DNA from: Desulfobotulus pelophilus
Lineage (GTDB): Bacteria; Desulfobacterota; Desulfobacteria; Desulfobacterales; ASO4-4
Assembly (NCBI RefSeq): GCF_026155325.1
Contig: NZ_JAPFPW010000008.1
Span: 62,001-126,000 of the forward strand
Direction of reading: 5' to 3'
Length of the DNA stretch: 64,000 nt
Shown here: positions 53,492 through 63,448 of the stretch, one piece after another
Layout of the letters: each line of letters opens with the position of its first letter
How positions within the stretch are numbered: position 1 is the stretch's first letter
The notes under the pieces: generated by a model
Databases searched by the model: none
What the model was told of the DNA's origin: nothing
Seen by the model: the letters and a program-made list of their open reading frames with translations, nothing else
Position numbers and translations under genes: made by a program

Positions 53492-55882
53492 ATGGGAAAA
53501 GGGAAGAAACATCTGCGCAGCACAGCACTGATGTCCGTTTTATTGTTTGCTTTTCAGGGCGCAAAGGCCGCCGAAGACGAGCACCATATGGGGCAGGTGG
53601 TTGTCACGGCATCGGGTTTTGAGCAGAAAATTACGGATGCGCCAGCCAGCATTTCCGTCATTACAAGGGAAGAGCTGTCCATGCGGCCCTATATTTCCCT
53701 GCTGGATGCGGTGCGGGACATAGAAGGCGTTGATGTGGGCGAGACAACGGACAAGACCGGTCAGGGAACCATCAGTATTCGTGGTATGGGAGCCGCCTAT
53801 ACTCTGGTTCTCATTGACGGCAGGCGACAGAATAATGTGGGGGATCTTTACCCGAACAACTTTGGGGGAAATCAGTTCAACCATATTCCTCCCCTGGACA
53901 TGATTGAAAGGATCGAGGTGATCCGGGGTCCCATGTCCACCCTTTACGGAGCCGATGCCCTGGGAGGGGTCATCAATATTATTACCCGTAAGGTATCAGA
54001 CCGGTGGACCGGCTCCTATACCCACACCAGAACCTTTGAGCTGGATTCGGATTTTGGGGATGACAGCACCACGGATTTTATGATGATGGGTCCCCTTGTC
54101 AAGGATAAGCTGGGGCTGAGCCTGCGGGGCAGTCTTTATGAGCGGGATGCCTCCAGCCCTTCCTATGATCCGGCAACGGATCCGTCCGGAGTTGTGCACG
54201 AACGAACCCTTGGTTTCGGCGGTGGTGGGCGGACCGTGGATAATACCAACTGGAATGCAGGTATTCGGCTCACCTATACACCGGATGAGCGCCATGACAT
54301 TATTGCTGATATCGATACCTCCCGTCAGAAATATGCCAATGGCGAAGGACAGCTGGGTACGCTGGATGATTACGGAAGCATTCTCAGGGCGTCCAACAAC
54401 GGCATTGTCCAGCCCCGGGTCGGCTATGCCGATGATCAGCGTTTTGAACGGGATCAGTGGGCCCTCACCCACGTAGGCCGGTGGGGGGCGGTTCGCAGTG
54501 AGGTGTCTGTCTCGGCCGTAAACACCAGCAATCTCGGTCGATCCCTTCCCTTTACCGTTTCGGAAAGGGCCGAACTGCAGGACTTGTGGGATGCCGCCTG
54601 TGTGGCTTCCGGCGGCAGTGGCGGGTGTTCTCCCGCCAGCATGGGGCTGAACAACAACTGGAATGAAGAACAAAAACTGAAGGTGATGGAAGGGCTTCTC
54701 ACCGCCGATGAGATGGCAAAGCTGAAATCCTTTCTGCCCAGGGACCGGCGTACCATGGAAACCCGGCAGCGTACTCTCGACGCCAAAATGGACATGATGA
54801 TGGGTAACCACATGCTGGTTTTCGGCGGGCAGTATGTGGATGCGGAAATGGAAGACGGTGTGTTTGGTATGTACGGGGATGGCTACCGTTCCGGCCAGAC
54901 TCAGGATCACCGTCAGTGGGCCTTTTTTCTGGAAGACAGCTGGCGTATGGGCAGTCTGTTCACTCTGGTGGGGGGTATTCGTTACGATGACCACAACATG
55001 TACGGCGGCCAGCTGAGTCCCCGTCTCTATGGGGTTTTGGATCTTGCCTCAAGCTGGACCCTGAAGGGTGGTGTGAGTACGGGCTATAAAACCCCCACTA
55101 CGGATCAGCTTTTTCCCGGTATCACAGGCTTTACAGCGCAGGGGGTCAATCCCACCGTGGGCAATCCTGATCTGGAGCCGGAAAAAAGTGTGAACAGTGA
55201 GGTGGCTGTTTATTATACCAGTCCTTTGGGGCATAGCTTCAATGTGACGGCTTTTTATAATCGGTTCAAAGATAAAATTGCCAGGGGAGATGCGGTGCCC
55301 AACTGTGAGGTGGCAGCTCCGGGTGAGCACTGTGTGAATGTGGGGGAAGGCTGGGCAGATCTTGGCTACACAAGCTTTACCCAGACCCATAACATCGACA
55401 GGGCCGATATTCAGGGGCTGGAGCTGGCCGGGCGTTATCAGATCACCGAAGACATGCTTTTAAAGGCAAATTATACCTACACGGATTCCGAGCAGAAAAG
55501 CGGTGCCGAGAAAGGCCGCCCCCTCACGGGTACGGCAGAGCATATGGTTAACGCGAGCTTTGACTGGCGTCTGCTGACGGATCTCAGTGTTTTCTTCGGC
55601 ATGGAGATGCGTTCGAAGCGCTATCGTGGCTGGGATACGGAGGCGGATAAGGCCCGGTACTGGGAGGATTATGAAATTTATCATGTGGGTGGCGTTTATA
55701 AACTGAACGAATATGCCACCCTCACGGCAAGGGTGAATAACCTCTTTGACCGTGATTTTACAGCCTACAGAACGGACTTCACCCAGAATCCGGACGGCAG
55801 CTATACGGCTTCCTATACGGATGATTATAATATTAAGGCCAAGGCCCGGAATGTCTGGGTAAGCCTCAACATCGTTTTTTAA
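53492..55882 (+). CDS. TonB-dependent receptor, siderophore type
   Basis: 796 residues from the ATG at 53492 (aaaggaatcatc upstream; the frame is open 150 bases further but non-coding). Signal peptide to ~26 (FQGAKA), TonB-box-like MGQVVVTAS, plug (~45-165, with IPPLDMIERIEVIRGPMSTLYGADALGGVINIITRK) and a large barrel ending in Phe (SLNIVF). One extracellular loop holds a Cys pair (ACVASGGSGGCSP) and another CEVAAPGEHC, as in several FepA-like ferric-siderophore receptors. It heads a module with a PepSY protein, MacAB and an outer-membrane factor, suggesting uptake, reduction and export of an iron chelate. The ligand is not determined. Confidence 0.92.
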   Translation: MGKGKKHLRSTALMSVLLFAFQGAKAAEDEHHMGQVVVTASGFEQKITDAPASISVITREELSMRPYISLLDAVRDIEGVDVGETTDKTGQGTISIRGMGAAYTLVLIDGRRQNNVGDLYPNNFGGNQFNHIPPLDMIERIEVIRGPMSTLYGADALGGVINIITRKVSDRWTGSYTHTRTFELDSDFGDDSTTDFMMMGPLVKDKLGLSLRGSLYERDASSPSYDPATDPSGVVHERTLGFGGGGRTVDNTNWNAGIRLTYTPDERHDIIADIDTSRQKYANGEGQLGTLDDYGSILRASNNGIVQPRVGYADDQRFERDQWALTHVGRWGAVRSEVSVSAVNTSNLGRSLPFTVSERAELQDLWDAACVASGGSGGCSPASMGLNNNWNEEQKLKVMEGLLTADEMAKLKSFLPRDRRTMETRQRTLDAKMDMMMGNHMLVFGGQYVDAEMEDGVFGMYGDGYRSGQTQDHRQWAFFLEDSWRMGSLFTLVGGIRYDDHNMYGGQLSPRLYGVLDLASSWTLKGGVSTGYKTPTTDQLFPGITGFTAQGVNPTVGNPDLEPEKSVNSEVAVYYTSPLGHSFNVTAFYNRFKDKIARGDAVPNCEVAAPGEHCVNVGEGWADLGYTSFTQTHNIDRADIQGLELAGRYQITEDMLLKANYTYTDSEQKSGAEKGRPLTGTAEHMVNASFDWRLLTDLSVFFGMEMRSKRYRGWDTEADKARYWEDYEIYHVGGVYKLNEYATLTARVNNLFDRDFTAYRTDFTQNPDGSYTASYTDDYNIKAKARNVWVSLNIVF

Positions 55883-55903
55883 AGAGAAAGAAAAAGGCTG
55901 ATA

Positions 55904-55942
55904 GCCCGGTACGGGAGCAGATTCCGGTGCCGGGTTTTTTTG
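55904..55942 (+). terminator. rho-independent terminator after TonB receptor
   Basis: CCCGG...CCGGG stem with inner partial pairing (GGGA/TCC) and a seven-T tail. It may attenuate rather than isolate the PepSY gene 60 bases on. Confidence 0.75.
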
Positions 55943-55999
55943 TTTGCTTTCGAAAAAAGTCTTATTCCTTGAATACTTTGATATGGTTGGAGAATTATC

Positions 56000-57295
56000 A
56001 TGTACCTTAGAAAAACTTTACGAAGGTTTACTTTCCAGTTGCACTGGTTTTTCGGTATTACGGCTGGTGTGATTCTTATGATCGTCGGGGTCACGGGTGG
56101 TCTCCTTTCCTTTGAAAGGGAGATTCTTGCCCTCATCAATCCCGGTGTGATGCGAGTATCTCCGGTGGCAGGCATGGAAAAACTCTCGCCCGAAGCCCAG
56201 CTTGAGAAGATTCAGGAAAGGGCCCCCGGTCGAAGGATCAATGGCCTGACCTTCCATGCGGACCCGAGGAATGCCCATCAGGTGAGTCTGGCCAGCACGG
56301 ACCCTGCCATGCGCAGGGGAGAAACTCTTTTTGTGGACCCTTATACGGGGGCCTTTCCGGGAGATGTCCGTGGGGAAAGTTTTTTCCGGACTGTGCAGCA
56401 CCTCCATCGCTGGCTTTTGACCAATGAGCTGTTCGGGGACAGGAATATAGGCAAGCAGATTGTGGGTGCCAGCACGGTGCTGCTGATGGTTCTCTGTATC
56501 AGTGGCCTCTATCTTCGCTGGCCGAGGAAGGTGTTCAGCCTGAAGCGCTGGCTGACCTTCCGCGTGAAGCAGAAAGGCAGAAAATTTCTTTGGAACTCCC
56601 ATGCGGTTCTGGGTACCTGGGCGCTTCTCTTTTTTCTTCTTGCCTCTGTCACAGGCCTTTACTGGTCTTATAACTGGTACAGGGAGATGCTGCACAGTGT
56701 GAGCGGAGTTCCCATGCCCGTGAGGATGGCGCCAGCCCCTTCCCCTGCTGAGAACACCCAGACCACGGCCGGAGCGGAGAGGCGGCGGGGAGAAGGGAGA
56801 GGAGAGCGCAGCCGTAGTCCGGGAGAGGGGGCCGGCCAGGCAGGGGAGGTGCAGGAAGTCATGACAGAGAAAGGGCTCAATGAACTATGGGCCCTTTTTC
56901 TGCAAGAGAGCGGTGGTGACTACAGTCAGGCCATGGTCCGTTTCCCCCAGAATCCGGGTCAGGCTCTTATGGTCATGTATCAGGATGCAAAGCCTTCCCA
57001 TGAAAGGGCTTTCAACCGCATGGAGATCGATCCTGTGACCGGAGCGGTGTTGAATCATGACCGTTACCGGGACCGGCCTTTGAATGTGCGGCTGATGAGC
57101 AGCATGCTGCCCCTGCATTCCGGCAGTTATTTTGGGCTTCCCGGTAAAGTTCTCATGTTTCTTGCCAGTATAGGAATGCCTTTTTTCAGCATTACGGGCT
57201 GGATGTTGTATCTGGACCGACGGAAGAGACGAAAAAGAAAGGAAGAATCAGCAGAAGTTTTCGGTATTCAGACACCCGGAACCCATCACGGCTGA
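56000..57295 (+). CDS. PepSY-associated membrane protein
   Basis: 431-residue inner-membrane protein: TM1 (~18-40, HWFFGITAGVILMIVGVTGGLLSF), PepSY-like periplasmic region, TM2 (~155-172), TM3 (~200-222, AVLGTWALLFFLLASVTGLYWSY), a low-complexity Arg/Gly/Pro/Glu stretch (~245-285), second PepSY-like region and TM4 (~380-405). Such proteins often sit beside siderophore receptors and act as membrane reductases that release iron from the chelate. Context here (TonB receptor before, MacAB after) agrees. Confidence 0.85.
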   Translation: MYLRKTLRRFTFQLHWFFGITAGVILMIVGVTGGLLSFEREILALINPGVMRVSPVAGMEKLSPEAQLEKIQERAPGRRINGLTFHADPRNAHQVSLASTDPAMRRGETLFVDPYTGAFPGDVRGESFFRTVQHLHRWLLTNELFGDRNIGKQIVGASTVLLMVLCISGLYLRWPRKVFSLKRWLTFRVKQKGRKFLWNSHAVLGTWALLFFLLASVTGLYWSYNWYREMLHSVSGVPMPVRMAPAPSPAENTQTTAGAERRRGEGRGERSRSPGEGAGQAGEVQEVMTEKGLNELWALFLQESGGDYSQAMVRFPQNPGQALMVMYQDAKPSHERAFNRMEIDPVTGAVLNHDRYRDRPLNVRLMSSMLPLHSGSYFGLPGKVLMFLASIGMPFFSITGWMLYLDRRKRRKRKEESAEVFGIQTPGTHHG

Positions 57296-57469
57296 TCAGG
57301 TTTTTTTATCCGCACTCCGGCACCTAAGTCCAAAAAAGCGGCTGGTTTTTCAGGGCCGTTTGCAGCTTGCGTGCCGGACCGGAACGACAGCAATGTCACT
57401 CACAAACAGCCTGGGAGCCTTATGGTCCAGCTATAAGGAGCCAGGGGTCGGAATTTCAGTATAAAGTGT

Positions 57470-57560
57470 ATGGAATTGTTGCGGAAAACTTTACGCAAGT
57501 TTACTTTCCAGCGGCCTGGGTTTTTTAGTATTCGATCTGGCATGATGCAAGGGTACAGAT
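57470..57560 (+). pseudogene. decayed 5' fragment of a second PepSY gene
   Basis: The start MELLRKTLRKFTFQRPGFFSI matches the first residues of the PepSY protein at 56000 (MYLRKTLRRFTFQLHWFFGI), and the DNA is alike for about 60 bases before similarity fades. The rest of the gene is missing: the next gene begins within 170 bases. This is a relic of a tandem duplication with most of one copy deleted. Confidence 0.6.
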
Positions 57561-57641
57561 TCCGGATACGGATCAGAATGTCTATGTTTTTCCCCGGTAA
57601 GGGGAGGGCTTTTTTGACGAACCATCTGAACGGGACAGAGC

Positions 57642-58922
57642 ATGAAACAGGCGGAGAGAACGGGGAGGAGAAAACGAGGGCTGGCTGGATGGATGCTGTT
57701 TAGCTGTATGATTGCCCTTGTTGCGGGCAGTGCGGCCTGGCATTTTTTCGTAAGGAACGGTGGAGAAGGGATTTCATGGGCTACCGCTGCCGTTCAGCGG
57801 GGAAGCATTGAAGATCTGGTTGCGGCAACGGGTGTGCTGCAGCCCAGAAACTATGTGGATGTGGGTGCTCAGGTTTCCGGACAGCTGCAGCGCATAGGGG
57901 TTGAAGTGGGGGATTTTGTCAAAGAGGGAGAACTGCTGGCGGAGATTGATCCCACCCTCTTTGTGGCAAAAGTGGATGCCAGCCGTGCCCAGCTACGGTA
58001 TCAGAAGGCTCAGTTGCAGGATAGAAAAGCCCAGCTGCAGCAGGCCGTCAATCAGCATGAGCGGCAGAAGAATCTTATGGCCGAAGGGGCTACCACCCTT
58101 GAAGCAGCTCAGAATGCGGAAACATCCCTTCTTTCCGCAGAGGCTCAGGTTGCCATGCTCCTTGCCCAGATTGAACAGACCGAATCCACCCTGCGGGCGG
58201 ATGAAGCCAGCCTTGGGTATGCCCGTATTTATGCACCCATGGATGGAACGGTGGTTTCCATTTCTGCCCGTCAGGGCCAGACCCTCAATGCCAGCCAGCA
58301 GGCTCCCACCATTCTGCGCATTGCGGATCTTTCCACCATGACCGTGGAGACAAGGGTGTCCGAAGCGGATATCGGCAGGCTGTTTATGGGAATGGATGTG
58401 TATTTCACCACCCTTGGCAGCCAGAACCGGCGCTGGAGGGGAAAACTGAAGCGCATTGAACCCACTCCCGTGGTGGAAAACAATGTGGTGCTCTATAATG
58501 CCCTCTTTGATGTGGAGAACAGCGGTGGAGAACTCTTTACCCAGATGACAGCCCAGGTCTTTTTTGTGGTGGCGGCCGCTGCGAATACCCTTGTCATACC
58601 GCAGTCTGCCCTGATGGCAGGAGAGCCCGGACAGGAGCGCATGGCCCCGGGGGGGGGAAGGGGACGGAGGCCTGAGACTCCGGGTGAAAGGCCGGAAAAA
58701 GGCGCCAGAGCAGAGGTAAAAATGGCCCGTGTCCGGGTGCTGGGCAGCAACGGAGTGGCAGAAATCCGGGAAGTGCGGACGGGAGTCAGCAACCGGGTGC
58801 AGGTGCAGGTTCTTTCCGGATTGGAAGAAGGGGAAAAAGTGATAACGGGTCAGCTTCTCGCCGGTCAGAGATCCCCTGCCCGTACGGAGGGTGGTATGCC
58901 CGGAATGCCGAGGATGCGATGA
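57642..58922 (+). CDS. macA: MacA-like periplasmic adaptor protein
   Basis: 426-residue membrane-fusion protein anchored by one N-terminal helix (~15-37). Lipoyl halves ([30 protein letters not shown] and [15 protein letters not shown]), an alpha-hairpin (~110-190) and beta-barrel domains are present. A Gly/Pro/Arg-rich insertion (~328-358) lies in the last domain. It links the MacB-type ABC transporter to the outer-membrane factor. Stop overlaps macB start (ATGA). Confidence 0.92.
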   Translation: MKQAERTGRRKRGLAGWMLFSCMIALVAGSAAWHFFVRNGGEGISWATAAVQRGSIEDLVAATGVLQPRNYVDVGAQVSGQLQRIGVEVGDFVKEGELLAEIDPTLFVAKVDASRAQLRYQKAQLQDRKAQLQQAVNQHERQKNLMAEGATTLEAAQNAETSLLSAEAQVAMLLAQIEQTESTLRADEASLGYARIYAPMDGTVVSISARQGQTLNASQQAPTILRIADLSTMTVETRVSEADIGRLFMGMDVYFTTLGSQNRRWRGKLKRIEPTPVVENNVVLYNALFDVENSGGELFTQMTAQVFFVVAAAANTLVIPQSALMAGEPGQERMAPGGGRGRRPETPGERPEKGARAEVKMARVRVLGSNGVAEIREVRTGVSNRVQVQVLSGLEEGEKVITGQLLAGQRSPARTEGGMPGMPRMR

Positions 58923-60856
58923 ACACAGCCGCCGAACCTCTTCTGGAGCTGAAGGGCGTCACCAGGGTGTATCGCAGTGGTGACATGGATGTGGAAGTGC
59001 TCCATGGCATTGATCTGACAATATATCCCGGCGAGTTTGTGGCCATCATGGGCAGTTCCGGATCCGGTAAATCCACCCTGATGAACATCCTCGGCTGTCT
59101 GGACCGGCCCACCAAGGGAGAATACCTCTTCATGGGCAAGGACGTGTCCCGCATGGACAATGGGGAGCTGGCCCGGATGCGGCGGGAGGAATTCGGTTTT
59201 GTTTTTCAGAGCTACAATCTCATTGCCACGGCCAGTGCCAGGGATAATGTGGCCGTACCGGCGGTGTATGCGGGCATGAAATCCCGTGACAGAAAGGAAA
59301 GGGCTGCCCACCTTCTGGAGGAGCTGGGAATGGGAGACCGCCTGTTTCACAGACCGACCCAGCTTTCCGGCGGTCAGCAGCAGCGGGTGTCCATTGCCCG
59401 TGCTCTGATGAACGGTGGTCGTATTCTGCTGGCGGACGAGCCCACAGGAGCTCTGGACAGTCGTAACGGAGCAGAGGTCATGCGTCTTCTGGGCGAGCTT
59501 TCGGAACGGGGCCATACCCTGATTCTCATTACCCATGAAAAGGAAGTGGCCGCCCATGCCCATCGCATCATTGAGATCCGTGACGGTCATATTCTTTCGG
59601 ATCCCGGCTCCGTGCCCGGAGCCGCAGCCATGCCGGAGAGGGTTATCAGTGGTGAAGAAAGCTCTTTTTTGTCAGAACTTGCGGAAGCAACCCTCACAGC
59701 GCTGCGTTCCCTGAAAAGCAATATTTTCCGGACCATTCTCACCCTTCTGGGTATTGTCATCGGTGTGGCTTCCGTCATTGCCCTGATGGGTATCGGTGAT
59801 GGTGCAAGGCAGGCTGTGGTGGAGCGGATCAGTTCCATGGGCAGCAACCTGCTCACCGTACGGCCGGGGGCTCCCAACATGCGGGGCCGGGGGGATATTG
59901 CCACACTGGTATGGGATGATGTCCGTGCCATTGGCGAGCTGGACAATGTGCTGGCCGCCGTGCCGGAACAGTCCGGCTCCGTGACCCTGCGGTATGGCCG
60001 TATGGATCACAGGGCGGAAATCAACGGAACCTCATGGAACTATGTGGTGGCAAGAACCTGGAGTCCTTCCGTCGGCACCTTTTTTACGGCGGAAGACGAG
60101 GCGGCCTATGCCACCGTTGCCGTGCTGGGCCAGACCGTTGCCGAGGCCCTTTTCCCCGGTGCCGATCCTTTGGGGGAATATATACTCATCAACAGTATCC
60201 CCTTTCAGGTAACCGGGGTGATGGCGCCCATGGGGGCCGGTTTTGGTGGCAGGGATCAGGATGATGTGGTTTTTGTACCGTATACCACGGGCAGCCTGAG
60301 GATTACGGGGCAGCGACATCTGCGGAATATCACAGTGGCGGTAAAGGATGTGAAACGAATGGATGAAACCCAGAATGCGGTACATGCCCTTCTCCTTGCC
60401 CGCCACGGTGTGGAAGATTTCCAGATCCGGAACATGGCTTCTCTCATTGAGTCCGTTTCCGAAACCCAGAACACCCTGACCATTCTGCTGGCTTCCATTG
60501 CCGCCATTTCCCTTCTGGTGGGCGGCATCGGTGTGATGAACATTATGCTGGTCAGTGTGACGGAGCGGACCCGTGAAATCGGTATCCGCATGGCCACAGG
60601 GGCCAGAATGCGGAATATCATGCAGCAGTTTCTCATTGAGGCGCTGGTGGTTTCCACCATGGGAGGACTCATCGGCGTGGGTGCGGGCCTTGGCGTGGCG
60701 GCTGTGATTGCGGCTCTGGGTACGCCCGTTCAGTATACCTCCGCACCGGTACTGCTGGCCTTTGGCTGCGCCTTTGCAACGGGTCTTGTTTTCGGATATC
60801 TCCCTGCCCGCAAGGCAGCAGGGCTGGATCCGGTTGTGGCACTGGCTTCGGAATGA
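58919..60856 (+). CDS. macB: MacB-like ABC exporter (ATPase-permease fusion)
   Basis: 645 residues. N-terminal ATPase (1-225): Walker [10 protein letters not shown], signature LSGGQQQRV, Walker [12 protein letters not shown] and switch His in ITHEKEV. TM1 (~270-290), a large periplasmic domain (~295-515) and three C-terminal helices follow, ending [14 protein letters not shown], the typical MacB ending. It extrudes substrates from the periplasm through the adaptor and outer-membrane factor; MacB homologues also export siderophores such as pyoverdine. Part of its 3' end is duplicated at 63479-63545. Confidence 0.94.
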   Translation: MNTAAEPLLELKGVTRVYRSGDMDVEVLHGIDLTIYPGEFVAIMGSSGSGKSTLMNILGCLDRPTKGEYLFMGKDVSRMDNGELARMRREEFGFVFQSYNLIATASARDNVAVPAVYAGMKSRDRKERAAHLLEELGMGDRLFHRPTQLSGGQQQRVSIARALMNGGRILLADEPTGALDSRNGAEVMRLLGELSERGHTLILITHEKEVAAHAHRIIEIRDGHILSDPGSVPGAAAMPERVISGEESSFLSELAEATLTALRSLKSNIFRTILTLLGIVIGVASVIALMGIGDGARQAVVERISSMGSNLLTVRPGAPNMRGRGDIATLVWDDVRAIGELDNVLAAVPEQSGSVTLRYGRMDHRAEINGTSWNYVVARTWSPSVGTFFTAEDEAAYATVAVLGQTVAEALFPGADPLGEYILINSIPFQVTGVMAPMGAGFGGRDQDDVVFVPYTTGSLRITGQRHLRNITVAVKDVKRMDETQNAVHALLLARHGVEDFQIRNMASLIESVSETQNTLTILLASIAAISLLVGGIGVMNIMLVSVTERTREIGIRMATGARMRNIMQQFLIEALVVSTMGGLIGVGAGLGVAAVIAALGTPVQYTSAPVLLAFGCAFATGLVFGYLPARKAAGLDPVVALASE

Positions 60857-60872
60857 TACGGGAAAAGAATCC

Positions 60873-62363
60873 ATGAATAGCATGAAAGAAAGACTGTTTA
60901 TCCGGCTCCATACGGGAGCTGGCCCATATCGTAGAGGGGCTTTGCTCCTTGGCGGGTTCAGCCTGTGGCAAAAGCCTTTTGTCCCCTTTTTGTTTTCTGC
61001 GTTTTTCTGTCTTCTGGTTTTTTGTACAGGATGTGCGCTCAAAGACCCGGAGGCTCTGGAATCTCCCCCTGTCCTGCCGGAAAACTGGTCTGCAGGTATG
61101 GTTATGGATGGGGAGCTGCCGGAGAATGACTGGTGGCGCAGTTTCCGGTCAAGGGGGCTGGAAGGGCTTCTGGAGGAGGCCCTTTCCGCCTCTCCGGATA
61201 TGACCATGGCTGTGGAGCGGGTGATTCAGGCGGAAAGCCAGCTTCGCATCACCGGAGCCTCCCTCTTCCCTTCCCTGAACCTCAGCGGTGGAAGTTCATG
61301 GCGCAGAAACTGGGCTTCCGGAGGTAAAACGGCTTCCTCAGAATCCACAAACCTTTCCATGGGAGCCAGCTATGAGGTGGATGTCTGGGGAAAGGTTGCC
61401 GCTGACATGCGCGCTTCCGGTGCCCTTCTCCATATGGCCGAATATGACCGGGATGCTGTTCGCTTAAGCCTCATGGCAGGAGTGGCCTCCGGATATTTTC
61501 AGGTGCTGGCCCTGGAGGAGCGTCTGCAGATCAGCCGCAGCAATCTGGTCATTGCCAGAAGGGTACTGGCCTTTGTGGAGTCCCGGCACAGGCACGGCAG
61601 TGCGACGGAACTGGATCTGAAGCGGCAGCAGTCTGCGGTGCTGAGTCAGGAATCCACCCTTTTATCCCTGGAAGAGCAGTACCGTCAGCAGCGTTCCGCC
61701 CTTGCCATTCTGGTGGGGCGTCAGCCCCAGTCCTTTGATCCGGGTACGGAGGCATTCCGCGAAATAATCATTCCGCAGGTGACGGCCTACATGCCATCGG
61801 AGCTTCTTCTGCGCAGGCCGGATATTGCAAGGGGCGAGGCCCAGCTGGCGGCATCGGCGGCCAGTGTAACCATTGCAAAGACGGCCTTTCTGCCTTCTTT
61901 CCAGCTTTCCGGTTCCGGAGGGCTGGCCAGTACGGCCCTTGTATCCCTTGCCAGTCCCGATGGCAGTCTGAGCCTTTCCGCCGCCATTGCCCAGACAATT
62001 TTTGACGGCGGACGCCGGAAAAATCAGGTTGCCGCAGCCGAATCCCGGCTCAGGGAGCAGGTGGAAAGCTATCGGAAAAGTATTCTTACGGCTTTAAAGG
62101 AAGTGGAAGACGGACTGAACCGGGCGGATTTTTCCGGTCGTCAGATGTCTTTGCAGCAAGCCATAGAGGAGAAGGCGGCCCGGAGCCTCGTGCTGGCGGA
62201 GCTGCGCTACCGGGAAGGTGCGGATGACCTGTTGACCCTGCTGGATGCCCAGCGCAGTCTTTTTCAGGCCAAGGATCAGATGGTACAGCTCCGGCTGGCA
62301 AGTCTGGATGCGGCACTGGATCTTTATAAGGTACTGGGCGGCGGGTGGGAGAGGAGGGGCTGA
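60873..62363 (+). CDS. NodT/OprM-type outer-membrane efflux lipoprotein
   Basis: About 496 residues from the ATG at 60873, 17 bases after macB. Lipobox VFCTGC (Cys ~54 from this start, so the real start could be internal). Two OEP repeats form the TolC-like beta-barrel and alpha-tunnel: LPENDWWRSFRSRGLEGLLEEAL at the front, YEVDVWGKV, and in the second half PDIARGEAQLAASAAS and LRYREGADDLLTLLDAQRSL. It completes a tripartite export system with macAB. Parts of this gene recur, deleted and frameshifted, at 63540-64000. Confidence 0.92.
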   Translation: MNSMKERLFIRLHTGAGPYRRGALLLGGFSLWQKPFVPFLFSAFFCLLVFCTGCALKDPEALESPPVLPENWSAGMVMDGELPENDWWRSFRSRGLEGLLEEALSASPDMTMAVERVIQAESQLRITGASLFPSLNLSGGSSWRRNWASGGKTASSESTNLSMGASYEVDVWGKVAADMRASGALLHMAEYDRDAVRLSLMAGVASGYFQVLALEERLQISRSNLVIARRVLAFVESRHRHGSATELDLKRQQSAVLSQESTLLSLEEQYRQQRSALAILVGRQPQSFDPGTEAFREIIIPQVTAYMPSELLLRRPDIARGEAQLAASAASVTIAKTAFLPSFQLSGSGGLASTALVSLASPDGSLSLSAAIAQTIFDGGRRKNQVAAAESRLREQVESYRKSILTALKEVEDGLNRADFSGRQMSLQQAIEEKAARSLVLAELRYREGADDLLTLLDAQRSLFQAKDQMVQLRLASLDAALDLYKVLGGGWERRG

Positions 62364-62620
62364 ACGGCAGGCTACAGTTTTTGGCTCATCACATCCCTTA
62401 AGGCATTGAGGGATTTATCAGGAGCTTTAAAAAGCCTGTCCGATTTTGGATGAGGTAGAAGGGGCTCTTTTTCAGGAAGATAGCAAGGACAAAAATGATG
62501 CCCGTGGCCGGATTTTCAAAAAATCAACTGAATCAAAAGATTTTTAACCGGTTTTACAAAAATAGAGGGATTGACCGTCCCCGGAATAGATCAAAGACCA
62601 GATGTGCATTTCTTCGATCA
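62364..62620. other. spacer between efflux operon and toxin-antitoxin pair
   Basis: No gene or clear hairpin terminator recognised in this 257-base stretch; composition becomes AT-rich after about 62490, unlike the efflux genes. Confidence 0.3.
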
Positions 62621-62887
62621 TCAGTGTCCCCCATAAATATTTTTCCGGTGGCCTATACGCAACACCATGACGGTTATTTTTTCTTCCCATAATTCTGCTA
62701 TGATCCGGTAGTCTCCCATTCTGAACTTCCACAATCCAGACAGATTGCTTTGAAGTGGCGCACCAAAGGCTTTCGGGTCTTGCGCCACCTTATCCCTGAG
62801 AAAAGCGATCATGCGCCTTTGAATCTGTGGCTCAGCCTTGGAAAGTTCTTTCATAGCCCTTTTGTCAAATTCAATCTGCCAAACCAA
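62621..62887 (-). CDS. RelE/ParE-family toxin
   Basis: 88-residue protein with the RelE-type pattern: IEFDKRAMKELSKAEPQIQRRMIAFL, then LSGLWKFRMGDYRIIAELWEEKITVMVLRIGHRKNIY. RelE toxins cut mRNA on the ribosome; catalytic basic residues (Lys, Arg in KFRMGDYR and GHRKNIY) are in place. The gene overlaps the antitoxin by 17 bases. Confidence 0.88.
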   Translation of the reverse strand: MVWQIEFDKRAMKELSKAEPQIQRRMIAFLRDKVAQDPKAFGAPLQSNLSGLWKFRMGDYRIIAELWEEKITVMVLRIGHRKNIYGGH

Positions 62888-63128
62888 GGGCCTTCTCCAC
62901 TTCTTCCAGGGTCATGGTGGAACGGTGGCCAGCCCTCAAGTCCTCAAGGCGTTTTTCCGCAAGATAGATGTCTTCCATGTCGGCTATGTATTCAGAAAGG
63001 GCCTCCCGAACATAAAAAGATTTGTTGCGCCCTGTTGCCTCTGAAAGCGTGTCCAGTCTGGCATTTAACTCCGCTGGAATCCTTACCCCAAGCATAACCG
63101 GGTTATTAATTTCTCTTACTTTTGGCAT
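62871..63128 (-). CDS. RelB/RHH-type antitoxin
   Basis: 85 residues. N-terminal ribbon-helix-helix (VMLGVRIPAELNARLDTLSEATGRNKSFYVREALSEYI) for DNA binding and an acidic C-terminal tail (LEEVEKALGLAD) that wraps the toxin. The ATG follows aaaggaggttttt. It should neutralise the RelE toxin and repress its own operon through the palindrome upstream. Confidence 0.88.
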   Translation of the reverse strand: MPKVREINNPVMLGVRIPAELNARLDTLSEATGRNKSFYVREALSEYIADMEDIYLAEKRLEDLRAGHRSTMTLEEVEKALGLAD

Positions 63129-63148
63129 AAAAACCTCCTTTTAAAATC

Positions 63149-63172
63149 ATTTGTTTTATATGTAAAACAAAT
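63149..63172 (-). promoter_or_regulatory. palindromic operator of the toxin-antitoxin operon
   Basis: Ten-base arms ATTTGTTTTA and TAAAACAAAT around TATG, perfect, about 20 bases before the antitoxin start. Position and symmetry suit binding of the RHH antitoxin. Confidence 0.65.
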
Positions 63173-63268
63173 AAATAAAAAAAACAATTTTTTTTCTGCT
63201 TACTACTCTGACTCAGCCAGAGTCTGCTGGTCAGATTATTGTCAAAACCATAGTGAGAGCTTTCATAC

Positions 63269-63358
63269 GGGCAGGCGCAAGGCCTGCCTCTACGAATAAT
63301 CTTTACGACCCCTGTTTTGTAGGGGCACCCTTTACGGGTGCCCGCCAGCAATCGTAAA
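63269..63358. repeat. REP-like palindromic element
   Basis: Two adjacent hairpins, GGCAGGC-N5-GCCTGCC (63270-63288) and GGGCACCC-N5-GGGTGCCC (63323-63343), with an outer TTTACGA/TCGTAAA pair enclosing the second. This looks like a dispersed extragenic palindromic repeat, but only this copy is in the window. Confidence 0.55.
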
Positions 63359-63448
63359 ATCTGGTCATGTAATTTCCATAGCTTAAAGTTCCTATGGCTG
63401 AAAGACAGTGGTAATCAGAATTTTTTTTGTCCATCGCAGAAATCATGG

